Source: FEN-1073 sp963780865 (GTDB taxonomy: Bacteria; Chloroflexota; Anaerolineae; Anaerolineales; RBG-16-64-43). From it: a stretch of DNA of 64,000 bases. The notes under the pieces were generated by a model, which was not told the DNA's origin, did no database searches, and saw only the letters and a program-made list of their open reading frames with translations. The position numbers were made by a program, and so were the translations under genes. The first letter of the stretch is position 1, and each line of letters starts with the position of its first letter. Location of the stretch: contig CAWADT010000015.1 in NCBI GenBank assembly GCA_963780865.1, positions 1 through 64,000 on the forward strand, read 5' to 3'. Positions 41,620-50,884 of the stretch are shown piece by piece.

Positions 41620-43062
41620 CTAGACTTGTCCCTTTCCGCCGCCCTCCGGCATGGTGAGTTTTCCCGTGGATCCCTTGTGCTTGCGCCTCAGCAGCACCGC
41701 CCGCCGCTGCCGGTCCAATTGCACCGCCATTGAAACCGCCACCGACAGGCTCGTAAAGACCCAGGTGCGGAGCGGTACGCCGCGCATGCCTTTTCCACCC
41801 GGCGCCGGATCGGCCGCCCGGCGGTGAAGGAAATTCCGGACCGGACTCGACGGCACGAGGTCGATGATCTTGGATAGCCGGGTTTGGTCGGGCGGGAGCG
41901 ATGCCGCTTCCTCCAGAATTTTTCCATAGGCGCCGGAAGTCTGGCGGACCACAGAGCTCCAATCCAGTTTCTGAACCCGGATGCGCGCGGCTGCGCATAA
42001 TCGGTCATACTCCGACTGCGGCAGCGCGCAGATCCGCTCCACGGCAAGGGCGAAATCCGCGGGCGCGGCTTCCTTGGGCAGCCGCAAGCCGACGGAATCG
42101 TCCACGAGTTCGTCAATCGTCTCATTGGCCAGGCCCACCACCGGCGTGCCCGATGCCAGCGCCTCGATCACCACCAGGCTTTGCACTTCCATCTTCGACC
42201 CGGAAACCAGCACGTGCGTCCTTTCCAGCAGCGCGGGAATTTCCCGATGGCTAATCTCTCCCGTAAAGACGACCCGGTCATCGAGCCCGGCCCGGTGCAC
42301 GGCCTGCTTAAGCTCATCCAGATACGCCGGATTGAGCGGAACCCCGACGATCTGCAGGCAGAAACGGGGCGGTAGATGGCCAAGCGCTTCGATCAGGAAG
42401 GCCTGGTTCTTGCGCCGGCTGATGAAACCGATGCAGGTCAGGAGAATGTCGTTTGTCCCCAAGTCGGCGTTTTGGCACCGGCTGTAGTGCTCGAGGTTCC
42501 GCCCGTTGGGGATGACGAACATTTTTCCGTCGTACCCGAATTGGCGGAAGCGGTCGACCATGGTTTGGTTGAGGGCGATGATGGCGTCGCAATTCTGGTA
42601 AAAGGAATCCATGTAATCGCGGGTGATGGCGTCGGCCAGAAAACCTTCCGGAATATTCGCCACTTCCTTGGCTCCGAACTCCATCATCTTTCCGGGAATA
42701 ATGTGCGAGGTGTGGACGAAGGGCTTGGTCCGCATCTTGGCCCAGATCTGCGCGAGCAAGCCGGTCAGGGCCGGGTCGTGGGCGTGAACGATGTCGGGCT
42801 GGTAGTGGTCGAGAAATCCAAACAGCAGGCGGATGTTTTCCTGGGAAAGCTGGGGAACGCAGGCGTTGCCCTTGCCGATCTTCCGCAGCTGCAACACTTT
42901 CAACCGGGAACCGTCGAAGACCAAACCGGCCGTATCGCCCGGGACGATCAAGGCGGTATCGTAGTCGTCGGCAAATCGGCGCGCGAGTTCGTGCGCGGCC
43001 CGCCCTTCGCCGCCGCCGTATCCCTGTTTAAAAATGGAGATGAAGGCCACCCTCTCCAACAT
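41620..43062 (-). CDS. Glycosyltransferase family 4
   Basis: 480 residues. KQGYGGGEGRAAHELARRF is the acceptor-side loop, PDIVHAHDPALTGLLA and FVHTSHIIPGKMMEFGAKEV follow, and the C-terminal Rossmann domain has FVIPNGRNLEHY, CIGFISRRKNQAFLIEAL and SKMEVQSLVVIEALASGTPVVG, with the Glu residues that contact the nucleotide-sugar phosphate. The C-terminus ends in a hydrophobic, Arg-rich segment that may attach it to the membrane. GGAGGAATT precedes ATG 43062. It ends the ugd-M16-acpS operon and probably builds an envelope glycan or glycolipid. Confidence 0.88.
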   Translation of the reverse strand: MLERVAFISIFKQGYGGGEGRAAHELARRFADDYDTALIVPGDTAGLVFDGSRLKVLQLRKIGKGNACVPQLSQENIRLLFGFLDHYQPDIVHAHDPALTGLLAQIWAKMRTKPFVHTSHIIPGKMMEFGAKEVANIPEGFLADAITRDYMDSFYQNCDAIIALNQTMVDRFRQFGYDGKMFVIPNGRNLEHYSRCQNADLGTNDILLTCIGFISRRKNQAFLIEALGHLPPRFCLQIVGVPLNPAYLDELKQAVHRAGLDDRVVFTGEISHREIPALLERTHVLVSGSKMEVQSLVVIEALASGTPVVGLANETIDELVDDSVGLRLPKEAAPADFALAVERICALPQSEYDRLCAAARIRVQKLDWSSVVRQTSGAYGKILEEAASLPPDQTRLSKIIDLVPSSPVRNFLHRRAADPAPGGKGMRGVPLRTWVFTSLSVAVSMAVQLDRQRRAVLLRRKHKGSTGKLTMPEGGGKGQV

Positions 43063-43155
43063 GGCTAATTCCTCCAAGCCCGCCCGTTCTGATAATGATA
43101 CGCAGGGATAAAATCCCAATTCGGAACGCTTCACGACCGCCGGGCGTGGATTCCC

Positions 43156-43836
43156 TTACGGGGTCATCGCGGGCAGAGCATCGCATGGGCCGTTGAGGTT
43201 CGCCAGATCCTCCGTGATCCAACCCTCCGCATGGATCCCCGCGCTGCCCGCGGTTAAATCCACTTTGAACCAACCCTGCGCGCGTCCGATTGCTTTGGCG
43301 TAATCGCCCAGGTGAAGGGTGGCGATCACGGCGGAGGAAACATCCGCCGAAGCGTACACCGGCGTATCGGTGGAAGCCATCAGGAAGCAAATCCCCGCGG
43401 GCGGCCCGACCACGCGGGGGAGCGTTGCGCACGCTCCTTCCAGATGAAAGTCGGCTCCCCACGGCACCCAGCGGTTGCGGAAGACGCCGACGTTGGCCGC
43501 CTGCGCGACGCCCGGATCGAAACCAAACCAGCCGTCGGCGGTGTAAGCCGCGGCCGGCATCCGATCCCCGGGGTCGAGAGTTCCGAATAAACCGGAAGCG
43601 ATGCTGGGCCGCTCGAAGACTGCCACGGATTCGTCGGCGACAATCTCGCACGTTCCCCGGGATGGAGTGTAGATCGGCGCAAACGTCGGGGTGAACGTCG
43701 CGCTGGGAACCGGCGATGGGATCGCCGTCGCGGAGAATGCCGTCGCCGTCGGACTCGGGGCGAGGGCCACCGGCCCGCAGGCAAAAAGGGCCGCCGCCAA
43801 GGCGGTAAGAATTAAAATGGAGGGAAGTTTTTTCAC
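43156..43836 (-). CDS. Putative SH3-like lipoprotein
   Basis: 226 residues. Signal peptide and lipobox (LAAALFACGP), then a Ser/Thr/Pro linker. Two units of bacterial SH3-like type follow (VADESVAVFERPSIASGLFG ... DGWFGFDPG and FLMASTDTPVYASADVSS ... QGWFKVDLTAG), with a conserved Cys near each end. Such domains bind peptidoglycan peptides or metals; role here unknown. GTG 43836 is preferred since AAGGA lies five bases before it; ATG 43848 would overlap the acpS stop. Downstream of acpS in the same operon. Confidence 0.72.
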   Translation of the reverse strand: MKKLPSILILTALAAALFACGPVALAPSPTATAFSATAIPSPVPSATFTPTFAPIYTPSRGTCEIVADESVAVFERPSIASGLFGTLDPGDRMPAAAYTADGWFGFDPGVAQAANVGVFRNRWVPWGADFHLEGACATLPRVVGPPAGICFLMASTDTPVYASADVSSAVIATLHLGDYAKAIGRAQGWFKVDLTAGSAGIHAEGWITEDLANLNGPCDALPAMTP

Positions 43837-43847
43837 GTTTCCTTCCA

Positions 43848-44222
43848 TTAACTCGCTCGATCCATCGCGATCACAACCGCCAGCGCGTGACCGCCGGAAT
43901 GCGAGAGGCTCAGCGCCCATTCGGTCAATCCGAGCCGCTGAGCCAGTTCGCGGGCGCGCCCGTGCAGGTGCAGCCCCGGCTCTCCGGCCGGACCGCTGAG
44001 CACTTCGATGTCGGTCCAGGGGATTTCGGTCATCAGCCCGGTGCCGAGCGCTTTGGAGGCGGCTTCCTTGGCCGCAAAACGCGCGGCCAGCGATGAGATC
44101 CTCTCCCCGTAGGCGGCGCGCTCGTTGGGCGTGAAAATCCGCGTGAGAAACCGTTCCCCCCAGCGCTCCACGGCCTCCTCGATGCGGACGATTTCAATCA
44201 GGTCGGTTCCCACCCGCAGCAT
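43848..44222 (-). CDS. acpS: Holo-[acyl-carrier-protein] synthase
   Basis: 124 residues, standard AcpS length. The enzyme moves 4'-phosphopantetheine from CoA to acyl carrier protein. VGTDLIEIVRIEEA has the metal-binding Asp and Glu, and RFAAKEAASKALGTG the catalytic Glu-Lys site. LSLSHSGGHALAVVI is the C-terminal signature. Its start lies 29 bases inside the end of the upstream M16 peptidase gene, so translation is coupled. Confidence 0.95.
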   Translation of the reverse strand: MLRVGTDLIEIVRIEEAVERWGERFLTRIFTPNERAAYGERISSLAARFAAKEAASKALGTGLMTEIPWTDIEVLSGPAGEPGLHLHGRARELAQRLGLTEWALSLSHSGGHALAVVIAMDRAS

Positions 44223-45612
44223 CGGTTGTCCCTTCTTCCTCCGGCGGGCCGGCCACCGCTAGCGCCATCTTCTCGGGATGCAAATAATGGCGGGCGGTTT
44301 CCAGAATCTGTTCCGCCGTGACGGCGCGGATCAGCGCCGGGAAACGCTGATAGTAATCCAGCCCCAGATTGAAGATTTCGATGTTCATGAGGGACCCCGC
44401 CACGCCCTCGTTGGATTCCAACTGCAGCGGCATGCGGCCGATCAGGCTGGCCTGGCTGTCGGCCAGTTCGCCGCGGCTCACTTTGGCCGAGAGGAAGCGC
44501 GTGATCTCGCGCCGGATGAGTTCGACCGCCCGCGGAACGTTATGCGGGTTCACCCCGGCCACCACCATCCACGGCCCCGGGCCGAGGCCCCCGCTGAGCG
44601 TGCTCATCGAATAATAGGCGAGGCCTTCCGCCTCGCGGACCGCGTCGCCGATGCGCCCGTACATCCCGAATACGCCGAGGATGTTGTTGCCGATCACCGC
44701 CGGGAGATAATCGGGCGCGGCGCGCGCCGGGCCGGGCGTTCCCAGCACCAGATCCGCTTGGCTTTTCCCCGGCAGCAAGACGTACTTTTCCAAATTCGCC
44801 TCGCCGCGCGGCGCGGGTGGAAGCGGCCCGCGGGAGGGCTGGGCGGGATTTTTCCAATCGCCGAAATATTTTTCCACCAGGTGGGTCGCTTTCGCGCTGT
44901 GCACCGCGCCCGCCACGGTCAGGATCATCCCCCGCGGACCGTACTGTCTGGCGTGGAATTCCTGCAGATCCTTGCGGGAAATGCCCGGCACCGTTTTCAG
45001 GCTGCCTTCCTCGTCATGGGCGTACGGATGCCCGGCGTAGGCCAGTTCCGCGAAGGCCATATGCGCGCGCTCGCCGGTATCCTGTTCGCGGATGGTCAAA
45101 TGGGTGAGGTATTCCCCGCGCAGCCGCTCGAACTGGTCCTGCGGGAACACGGGGGCGCGCAGCCCGTCCGCCGCCAGTTCGAGCACCAGGGGCAGATCCT
45201 CCGCCAGGCAGCGGGCGTAAAACGAAGTGGTGTGCATTCCCGCGCCGAAGGAAAGCGTCGCGCCGGCCGATTCCAGCAGATCATAAATTTGATGGAATGA
45301 TCTTTTTGCGGTTCCGCGCAACAAGCAGGTGGAGGTGAGCGCTGAAAGGCCGGCCTTCTCGTCGCTTTCATCCAAGCCCCCCGCCCACAGGGATCCGAGG
45401 ACGACCACCGACGGGCTGAGGAAATTCTCGCGCACGAGGGCCGTGATCCCGTTGCTCAGAACATGTCGGACGATCGTCTCGGGACCCGGAATCGTACGCA
45501 GGTCCAAGGGCTCGATCCGCGCCCGGCGCGGTGCAATCCGCCGCACCTTGCGGCGCGACAGGGAGGGTTTTCTTGGGAGCAATTTTTTTTGGCGTTTTAA
45601 AGCGGCAGTCAT
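44194..45612 (-). CDS. M16 peptidase-like subunit without the zinc motif
   Basis: 472 residues. It has the two-domain M16 fold (LSNGITALVRENFLSPSVVV, AGGLDESDEKAGLSALTS, MILTVAGAVHSAKATHLVEKYF), but at the HxxEH position it has LSALTSTCL, so the zinc ligands are missing. The C-terminal YYSMSTLSGGLGPGPWMVV region keeps the R/Y-type substrate contact. Such proteins pair with an active M16 subunit, here encoded 17 bases upstream. The basic N-terminal tail (LKRQKKLLPRKPSLSRRK) is unusual. A heterodimeric peptidase is inferred. Confidence 0.88.
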   Translation of the reverse strand: MTAALKRQKKLLPRKPSLSRRKVRRIAPRRARIEPLDLRTIPGPETIVRHVLSNGITALVRENFLSPSVVVLGSLWAGGLDESDEKAGLSALTSTCLLRGTAKRSFHQIYDLLESAGATLSFGAGMHTTSFYARCLAEDLPLVLELAADGLRAPVFPQDQFERLRGEYLTHLTIREQDTGERAHMAFAELAYAGHPYAHDEEGSLKTVPGISRKDLQEFHARQYGPRGMILTVAGAVHSAKATHLVEKYFGDWKNPAQPSRGPLPPAPRGEANLEKYVLLPGKSQADLVLGTPGPARAAPDYLPAVIGNNILGVFGMYGRIGDAVREAEGLAYYSMSTLSGGLGPGPWMVVAGVNPHNVPRAVELIRREITRFLSAKVSRGELADSQASLIGRMPLQLESNEGVAGSLMNIEIFNLGLDYYQRFPALIRAVTAEQILETARHYLHPEKMALAVAGPPEEEGTTDAAGGNRPD

Positions 45613-45628
45613 TCCGATTCTCCGCGAA

Positions 45629-46939
45629 TCAATGGCCGGAGGCCGGGTCGGGTTTGCCTTCCGCCCCCGTCGGGAGATAGAAGCCGACCGTCCGGTTTCG
45701 CTTTGCCAGGATCTTGCGCGCCACCCGTTGCACGTCGTCGGCCGTCACGGCCGCGAGGGAAGCGAGATAATTGTCGAACCAGTCGATGGACGCGAACATT
45801 TCGGCGTATCCCATCCAGAAGGCCTGGTTGGTGACGGTTTCGCTGCCGTAGGCGAAGATGGCCCTTGCCTGCTTGACGGCGCGGGTCATTTCCTCACCGC
45901 GGAGCGGTGTCTCTGCCATCTTCCGCAATTCCGTGTCCAGCGCGGACAGCACCTGGTCCGGGGTCTTCCCGTTGCGGACCGTGGCGGTAATCGAATACAG
46001 ATAGGGATCCAGCGTCGCCGCTAGCCCGCCGCTCACCCCCGCGGCCAACTCGGTTTCCACCAGCGCCCGGTACAGGCGCGAGGTCTTGTTGGAAATTCCG
46101 CCGCTGAACATATTGAAATTGCTCGGCCCGGCCAGGACGCTGTCGAGCACGATCATCGGAAAAAAGTCCGGATCGTTGGCCGCGGGCGCGTGGAAAGCCA
46201 CTTCGACATACGCGGTTTCTCCCGGTCCCTCCACGGCCACCCGGCGTTCGCCTTTTTGGGCCGGTTCCGTGCGCGTGGATTGCGTCGGCAGGCCGGCGAT
46301 GGAGACCGCGCCGAACAACTCGCGGATTCGCCCGAGCATCGGCCGGGTCTGGAAATCGCCGGCCACGGCGACGATGGCATTGTTGGGAATGTAATAGGTT
46401 CGGTAATGGCGGTAGAGGTCGTCGCGCGTCATCGAAGAGAGGTCCGCCACGTCGCCGATCACCTCGTGATGGTACGAATGCACTCGGAAGGCGGCGGCTT
46501 GCACTTCTTCGGAGAGCCGGAAGGTGGGCTCATTCTCGTAGCCCTGGCGTTCGGAAATGATCACCGTCCGCTCGGAAGTGACCTCCTTGGGGGCAAAGGC
46601 GCTCTCGGTCATGCGGTCGGCTTCCAGCCGCAAACCAAGATCGATCCGGTCGGCGGGGAGAGTCTCGTAATACGCGGTCCAATCCAGCCAGGTCATCGCG
46701 TTCCACAGACCGCCTTCACGCGAAACCGCGCGGTCGAGGCTGCCGGCCGGGTAGGCGGGCGTGCCTTTGAATTGCATGTGCTCCACCCAGTGGGAGATGC
46801 CGGTAAGCCCGGCGCGTTCGTTGCGCGATCCGACGCGATACCACACCCACAGGCTGACCAGCGGCGCGGCGTGAATTTCTTTGAGCAGCACCAGCAGCCC
46901 GTTGCGCAGCCGGGCGCGGTGCACGCGGCCCGCGGTCAT
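45629..46939 (-). CDS. M16 zinc peptidase (catalytic subunit)
   Basis: 436 residues. LVSLWVWYRVGSRNE is followed by ISHWVEHMQFKGT with the inverse zinc site HWVEH, and the distal Glu follows in DLGLRLEADRMTE. YIPNNAIVAVAGDF and the C-terminal inactive domain are in place. Family members degrade or process short peptides. The start overlaps the ugd stop by four bases, and the inactive partner subunit follows. Confidence 0.92.
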   Translation of the reverse strand: MTAGRVHRARLRNGLLVLLKEIHAAPLVSLWVWYRVGSRNERAGLTGISHWVEHMQFKGTPAYPAGSLDRAVSREGGLWNAMTWLDWTAYYETLPADRIDLGLRLEADRMTESAFAPKEVTSERTVIISERQGYENEPTFRLSEEVQAAAFRVHSYHHEVIGDVADLSSMTRDDLYRHYRTYYIPNNAIVAVAGDFQTRPMLGRIRELFGAVSIAGLPTQSTRTEPAQKGERRVAVEGPGETAYVEVAFHAPAANDPDFFPMIVLDSVLAGPSNFNMFSGGISNKTSRLYRALVETELAAGVSGGLAATLDPYLYSITATVRNGKTPDQVLSALDTELRKMAETPLRGEEMTRAVKQARAIFAYGSETVTNQAFWMGYAEMFASIDWFDNYLASLAAVTADDVQRVARKILAKRNRTVGFYLPTGAEGKPDPASGH

Positions 46940-48288
46940 CGCGCGCGTTCCTTTTTTCCGGCGGGCAGCGGGATTCCCGCGTTGCCGCCGTTGTATCCGC
47001 GGCCGATTCCACGGTAATGGAATCCGAGCTGCGTCATCTCGTCCGGTTCGTAAATGTTTCGCCCGTCGATCAGGTTGGGATGGCGCATGAGTTTTTGGAT
47101 CCTGGAAAGATCCAGCTGTTTAAATTCGTTCCAGTCGGTGACCACTACTAAGGCATCGATCCCGTCGGCGAGTTCGTAGGGATCCTTGCACATGCGGATT
47201 TCCGCGCCGATCCGGGACGCGCCTTCCATGGCCACCGGATCGTAGGCGCGCACCTTCGCGCCGCGTTCCTTCAGCATGGCCGCGATTTGCAGCGCGGGAG
47301 CCTCGCGGATGTCGTCGGTGTTGGATTTAAACGCCAGCCCCAGCAGCCCGATTTCCGTTTGGTCCAATTTCCCCGCCAGCGATTCGATGTGCTCGATCAC
47401 CATCCGGCGTCGATCCTCGTTGATGTCCATCACCGCCTGCAATAGTTGCGGGTTGCGCCCCTGCACCGACGCCATGTACGCCAGCGCCTTCACGTCTTTC
47501 GGGAAGCACGAACCGCCGTAGCCGATCCCGGCCTCCAGGAACTGGCGGCCGATGCGCGGATCGTATCCCATCCCACTGGCCACTTCCTTTACGTCGGCGC
47601 CGAGCGCCTCGCAGATGTTGGCGATTTCGTTGATGAAGGAGATTTTCGTGGCGAGGAACGCGTTCGAGGCGTATTTGATCATCTCGGCCGTGCGCAGATC
47701 GGTGATCACGATCGGGGCGCGCAGCGGCAGATGCAGCTGAGCCACCTTGTCGGCCGCCTCGCGGTCCATCGAACCCAGCACCGTCCGGGCCGGATTGAGG
47801 AAATCCGTAAGCGCCGAGCCCTCGCGGAGAAATTCCGGGCACGAAACGACCGAGAACGGGAGCGGTTGGGCGAGATGCGAGCGGATGATCTCAGCCACCC
47901 AGTCTCCCGTGCCCACCGGGACGGTGGATTTGTTGATCACCACCAGCGGCTGCTGCATCGCCCCGGCGATGGACTCGGCCGCCTCGCGCACGTAGCGCAG
48001 ATCCGCTTCCCCATCCACCCCTTCCGGCGTTCCGACGGCAATGAAAGCGAACTCCGCTTTTTTCAACGCGTCGGCGTAGGAGGTGGTGAATAGGAGTTTG
48101 CCGGCCCGCATGTTGCGGGAGACGACCTCCTCCAGACCGGGTTCATAGATGGGCAGAATTCCCTTGCGCAGGTTATCCACCCGTTCCTGGTTGATGTCGA
48201 GGGCCATCACCCGGTTCCCCAGGTCGGAAAACCCAGCCGCGGTCACCAGTCCAACGTAGCCCACCCCGATAACGCATATTTCCTTCAT
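46936..48288 (-). CDS. ugd: UDP-glucose/GDP-mannose 6-dehydrogenase
   Basis: 450 residues, standard for UDP-glucose dehydrogenase, which gives UDP-glucuronate. VIGVGYVGLVTAAGFSDLG is the NAD site, AVGTPEG and NKSTVPVGTG follow, with ASNAFLATKISFINEIANIC and catalytic Cys in GIGYGGSCFPKD. The C-terminal GLAFKSNTDDIREAPA is conserved. ATG 48288 has GCGGAGG upstream. It leads an operon that ends with a GT4, so uronate may go into the same glycan. GDP-mannose as substrate cannot be excluded. Confidence 0.92.
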   Translation of the reverse strand: MKEICVIGVGYVGLVTAAGFSDLGNRVMALDINQERVDNLRKGILPIYEPGLEEVVSRNMRAGKLLFTTSYADALKKAEFAFIAVGTPEGVDGEADLRYVREAAESIAGAMQQPLVVINKSTVPVGTGDWVAEIIRSHLAQPLPFSVVSCPEFLREGSALTDFLNPARTVLGSMDREAADKVAQLHLPLRAPIVITDLRTAEMIKYASNAFLATKISFINEIANICEALGADVKEVASGMGYDPRIGRQFLEAGIGYGGSCFPKDVKALAYMASVQGRNPQLLQAVMDINEDRRRMVIEHIESLAGKLDQTEIGLLGLAFKSNTDDIREAPALQIAAMLKERGAKVRAYDPVAMEGASRIGAEIRMCKDPYELADGIDALVVVTDWNEFKQLDLSRIQKLMRHPNLIDGRNIYEPDEMTQLGFHYRGIGRGYNGGNAGIPLPAGKKERAR

Positions 48289-48428
48289 TGAGCCTCCGCA
48301 GTCATATTCCCCGAGGTAAAGGGTAGACAATGGATTGTATTCCATTTCCCGGCATAAGAAAAAGCACTTCTTTCCATATAAAAGCGCCTTTTCCCGGCCT
48401 ACGGCCGGTAGAACGGGAAGGTTGTCAC

Positions 48429-48457
48429 TTGCCCCAAACCTAATCCTGGAATATGAT
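48429..48457 (+). promoter_or_regulatory. Sigma70-type promoter of the Rrf2 gene
   Basis: -35 TTGCCC (48429-48434), -10 TATGAT (48452-48457), 17-nt spacer; start near 48464. It is divergent from ugd, so the regulator may control both. Confidence 0.55.
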
Positions 48458-48489
48458 ATTTCCCATCCAGATAACCCAAGAAGGCGCCC

Positions 48490-48924
48490 ATGGAAATCAC
48501 ACGCCAGGCCGATTACGCCATCCGAGCCATCCTTTTTCTGGCCGAAAACGAAAAGAAGGGCAGGGCTCCCACCAACCAGATCGCCGAAGCCAAGCACATC
48601 CCCCCTTCGTTTCTGGCCAAGATTATTTCACAACTCTCCGTTGCCGGACTGGTCAACACCTCCCGCGGAGCGCGCGGCGGAGTCACGCTCGCCCGGCCCT
48701 CCGGCGAAGTTACCCTCCTGGAAGTCATCGAAGCCATCGATGGCCCGATGTCGATTAACGAATGCGCCCTGGATCTCTCCGTCTGCCAGTTCGGCAAGGA
48801 GTGCCTGGTGGGTCCGGTGTGGTGCCGGCTGCAGGAAGAATTGGTCACACGCCTGCGCGAGATAACCTTTAATCAATTGGTCAAGGAACCGACGCTCCCC
48901 GTCGGGATTCCCACTTCCGCATAA
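48490..48924 (+). CDS. Rrf2-family transcriptional regulator
   Basis: 144 residues. The winged helix-turn-helix starts MEITRQADYAIRAILFLA, with IPPSFLAKIISQL as the recognition region and SRGARGGVTLARP as the wing. Cysteines in INECALDLSVCQFGKECLVG match the iron-sulfur ligand region of IscR/NsrR-type sensors (Cys-x-n-Cys-x5-Cys), so a redox or NO-sensing cluster is possible. It stands alone and is divergent from ugd. Target genes unknown. Confidence 0.92.
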   Translation: MEITRQADYAIRAILFLAENEKKGRAPTNQIAEAKHIPPSFLAKIISQLSVAGLVNTSRGARGGVTLARPSGEVTLLEVIEAIDGPMSINECALDLSVCQFGKECLVGPVWCRLQEELVTRLREITFNQLVKEPTLPVGIPTSA

Positions 48925-49093
48925 AACCCCTGCGGTTGTAAATCATTCCTCCGCTCCGTCTCGGTTTTTCCTCGAAGGGTCTTCGGGAACGGCTTCCCCG
49001 CGAGACGTAAGGTTCTCTTTTTCAACCTGCAACCCTCCTCCTTCCGTTGCGTAATCTTGGTAGAACGGCAGATCATTCCCGGGAGGAGCTCCC

Positions 49094-49315
49094 ATGACGA
49101 ACCATCATCACGATTCATGGCTGGTGTGGCCTTTCAAAGCTTTCTGGCATTTGATCGCAATGATCGTGGGTCTGACCGGCCGCTTGGTGGCGGTCGTGAT
49201 CGGCGCCGTGTTCATGATTTTAGGCGGCCTCGTCTCTCTGACGATCGTCGGCGCGATCATCGGAATCCCGTTGGTCGTGATCGGGCTGCTGATTATTCTG
49301 CGGGGATTATTTTGA
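49094..49315 (+). CDS. Small two-helix membrane protein
   Basis: 73 residues. A short soluble N-terminus with MTNHHHDS (a natural His run) is followed by two Gly/Ile/Val-rich hydrophobic segments (VAVVIGAVFMILGGLVSLTI, IIGIPLVVIGLLIIL). GGGAGGAGCTCCC precedes the ATG. Family not named with certainty; function unknown. Confidence 0.6.
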   Translation: MTNHHHDSWLVWPFKAFWHLIAMIVGLTGRLVAVVIGAVFMILGGLVSLTIVGAIIGIPLVVIGLLIILRGLF

Positions 49316-49350
49316 CCACGGATCGCACGGATACGGTACGGATACCACAG
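49314..49350. repeat. CCACGGAT-type degenerate repeat
   Basis: GACCACGGATCGCACGGATA and GGATACCACAGATAG. A similar run ACCACGGATTACACCG and GGATTACACGGATAG lies at 18416-18462 after another gene's stop. Confidence 0.5.
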
Positions 49351-49529
49351 ATAGTACATTGATCATCCACGGACTGCCTGGCATCTCCTCATCGATCAAT
49401 TATAAAAAGCGGGACTTCGAAACGCGCCTTCCGAATAGCAGCCGAATCCATTTATAAAAAAGGCGTTTTTCCATCCTAGTGACCTTCGCGCGAAGGCGCT
49501 ATAATCCCGTCGAGGTGAGCGATATTCCC

Positions 49530-50342
49530 ATGCGAAGATTCCCGATGCGTTCCATTGCTTCATCCGCCGTTCTCGCCGGCCTTTTCATCACCTTGGCGGC
49601 CGTCCCGGCCCTGGCCGGATCCGCGCCGCTGGCCGGCACGCCTCCCACCGCTTATCAAACCGCAACTCCCTTGGCGGATGGAAGGATTCTCTACGTGGTG
49701 CAGGCGGGCGATACGCTCTGGAAAATATCCGCCATCACCGGGGTCTCCCTCGATGAACTGGAGCGGTTGAATAACATCCATCGCGAGGATCCGTTGCTGG
49801 CCGGAACCACCCTGATTCTGGGAGTGGTCACGCCGACCGTGAGCGAACCGACGATGGCCTTTCTGCCTTCGGCCACGCCTTCGCCCCTGCCGGTAACGGG
49901 CAAGGGGGAAATTTGCGTCGCATTTTATAACGATACCAACGGCGATACGACCTGGCAGGTGGATACGGAGGGCATGGTCGCCGGCGGACAAATCAGCGTG
50001 GCGCTCTCCGACGGCACGGAGGTTGGGTCCTACACCACCGACGGGGTGAGCGAACCGCACTGCTTCGTGGATATCCCCGCCGGGGCCTACAATATTGCCG
50101 CCGCCGCCCCCAAAGGCTGGAACCCGACGGCCGATATGAACCAGCATCTGACGCTCGCTCCCGGCGACAAAGTGTATATCAGTTTTCCGGTTCAAAGCGG
50201 CAACCCCGTTATTCCGGATGGCGGAAGCGGTGGCGGCGGAAGCGGTTCGTTGTGGCTGGGTTTGATCGGGCTGGCGCTCCTTGGCGTGGCGGGGTTCATC
50301 ATTTATTCCGTCACCCGTCCGCAGAAGCTCGATCGGTGGTAG
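49530..50342 (+). CDS. LysM protein with C-terminal membrane anchor
   Basis: 270 residues. A signal peptide (SIASSAVLAGLFITLAAVPALA) is followed by one LysM (YVVQAGDTLWKISAITGV to LILG, about residues 64-108), a linker, a beta-sandwich carboxypeptidase-regulatory-like domain (ICVAFYNDTNGDTTW, PHCFVDIPAGAYNI), a Gly/Ser linker and a final transmembrane helix (LWLGLIGLALLGVAGFIIY). ATG 49530 is chosen because a TATAAT at 49500-49505 would lie inside any longer version. It overlaps the next gene by seven bases. Confidence 0.8.
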   Translation: MRRFPMRSIASSAVLAGLFITLAAVPALAGSAPLAGTPPTAYQTATPLADGRILYVVQAGDTLWKISAITGVSLDELERLNNIHREDPLLAGTTLILGVVTPTVSEPTMAFLPSATPSPLPVTGKGEICVAFYNDTNGDTTWQVDTEGMVAGGQISVALSDGTEVGSYTTDGVSEPHCFVDIPAGAYNIAAAAPKGWNPTADMNQHLTLAPGDKVYISFPVQSGNPVIPDGGSGGGGSGSLWLGLIGLALLGVAGFIIYSVTRPQKLDRW

Positions 50343-50824
50343 ATTCTCCGGCGGATGAACCCATCCGCAGAGTGCAAGCCGCGCTGGACCGGTCCGGTCT
50401 CGAACTGCAGGTGGTGTACGTCCCGCAAACAGCGCGAACGGCCCGTGATGCGGCGCGCGCGTTGGGCTGCGATCTGAATTGCATTGTAAAGTCGATGGTT
50501 TTTCGCGGGCGGGAAACAGGGAAACCTTACCTGGCGGAAATCGGCGGCGCGCACCGGGCCGACCTCGCGGCGCTCGCGCAAGCGGCCGGAGAAAACGTGG
50601 AGATGGCCGCGCGCGATTTTATTCTCGCGCAGACGGGTTTTCCGGTGGGAGGCGTGGCGCCGGTCGGTCACGTAAATCCCGTGCAAACCTTCATCGATGA
50701 AACGCTGATGGACCACGAGGAAATCTGGGCTTCCGCCGGGAGCGACCGGGCGGTATTCCGGCTTACCCCCGCGCAACTTATCCAACTCACCGGTGGTAAA
50801 CCGGTCCGGATCGCCGCCGAATAA
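50336..50824 (+). CDS. YbaK/EbsC-type aminoacyl-tRNA deacylase
   Basis: 162 residues. RTARDAARALGCDLNCIVKSMVF holds the conserved Lys of the YbaK/ProX editing domain, and GFPVGGVAPVGH and FIDETLMDHEEIWASAGS complete it. Such proteins remove misacylated amino acids from tRNA, often Cys- or Ala-tRNA(Pro). GTG 50336 is used because it keeps the family N-terminus and overlaps the stop of the LysM gene; earlier starts in this frame would overlap it by ~90 bases. Coupled translation is likely. Confidence 0.86.
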   Translation: MVDSPADEPIRRVQAALDRSGLELQVVYVPQTARTARDAARALGCDLNCIVKSMVFRGRETGKPYLAEIGGAHRADLAALAQAAGENVEMAARDFILAQTGFPVGGVAPVGHVNPVQTFIDETLMDHEEIWASAGSDRAVFRLTPAQLIQLTGGKPVRIAAE

Positions 50825-50884
50825 AAACGAATCGCTGCTGATGTCACCCTCATCTCATCTTCGAATAACCCTCGGACCTTCCTT

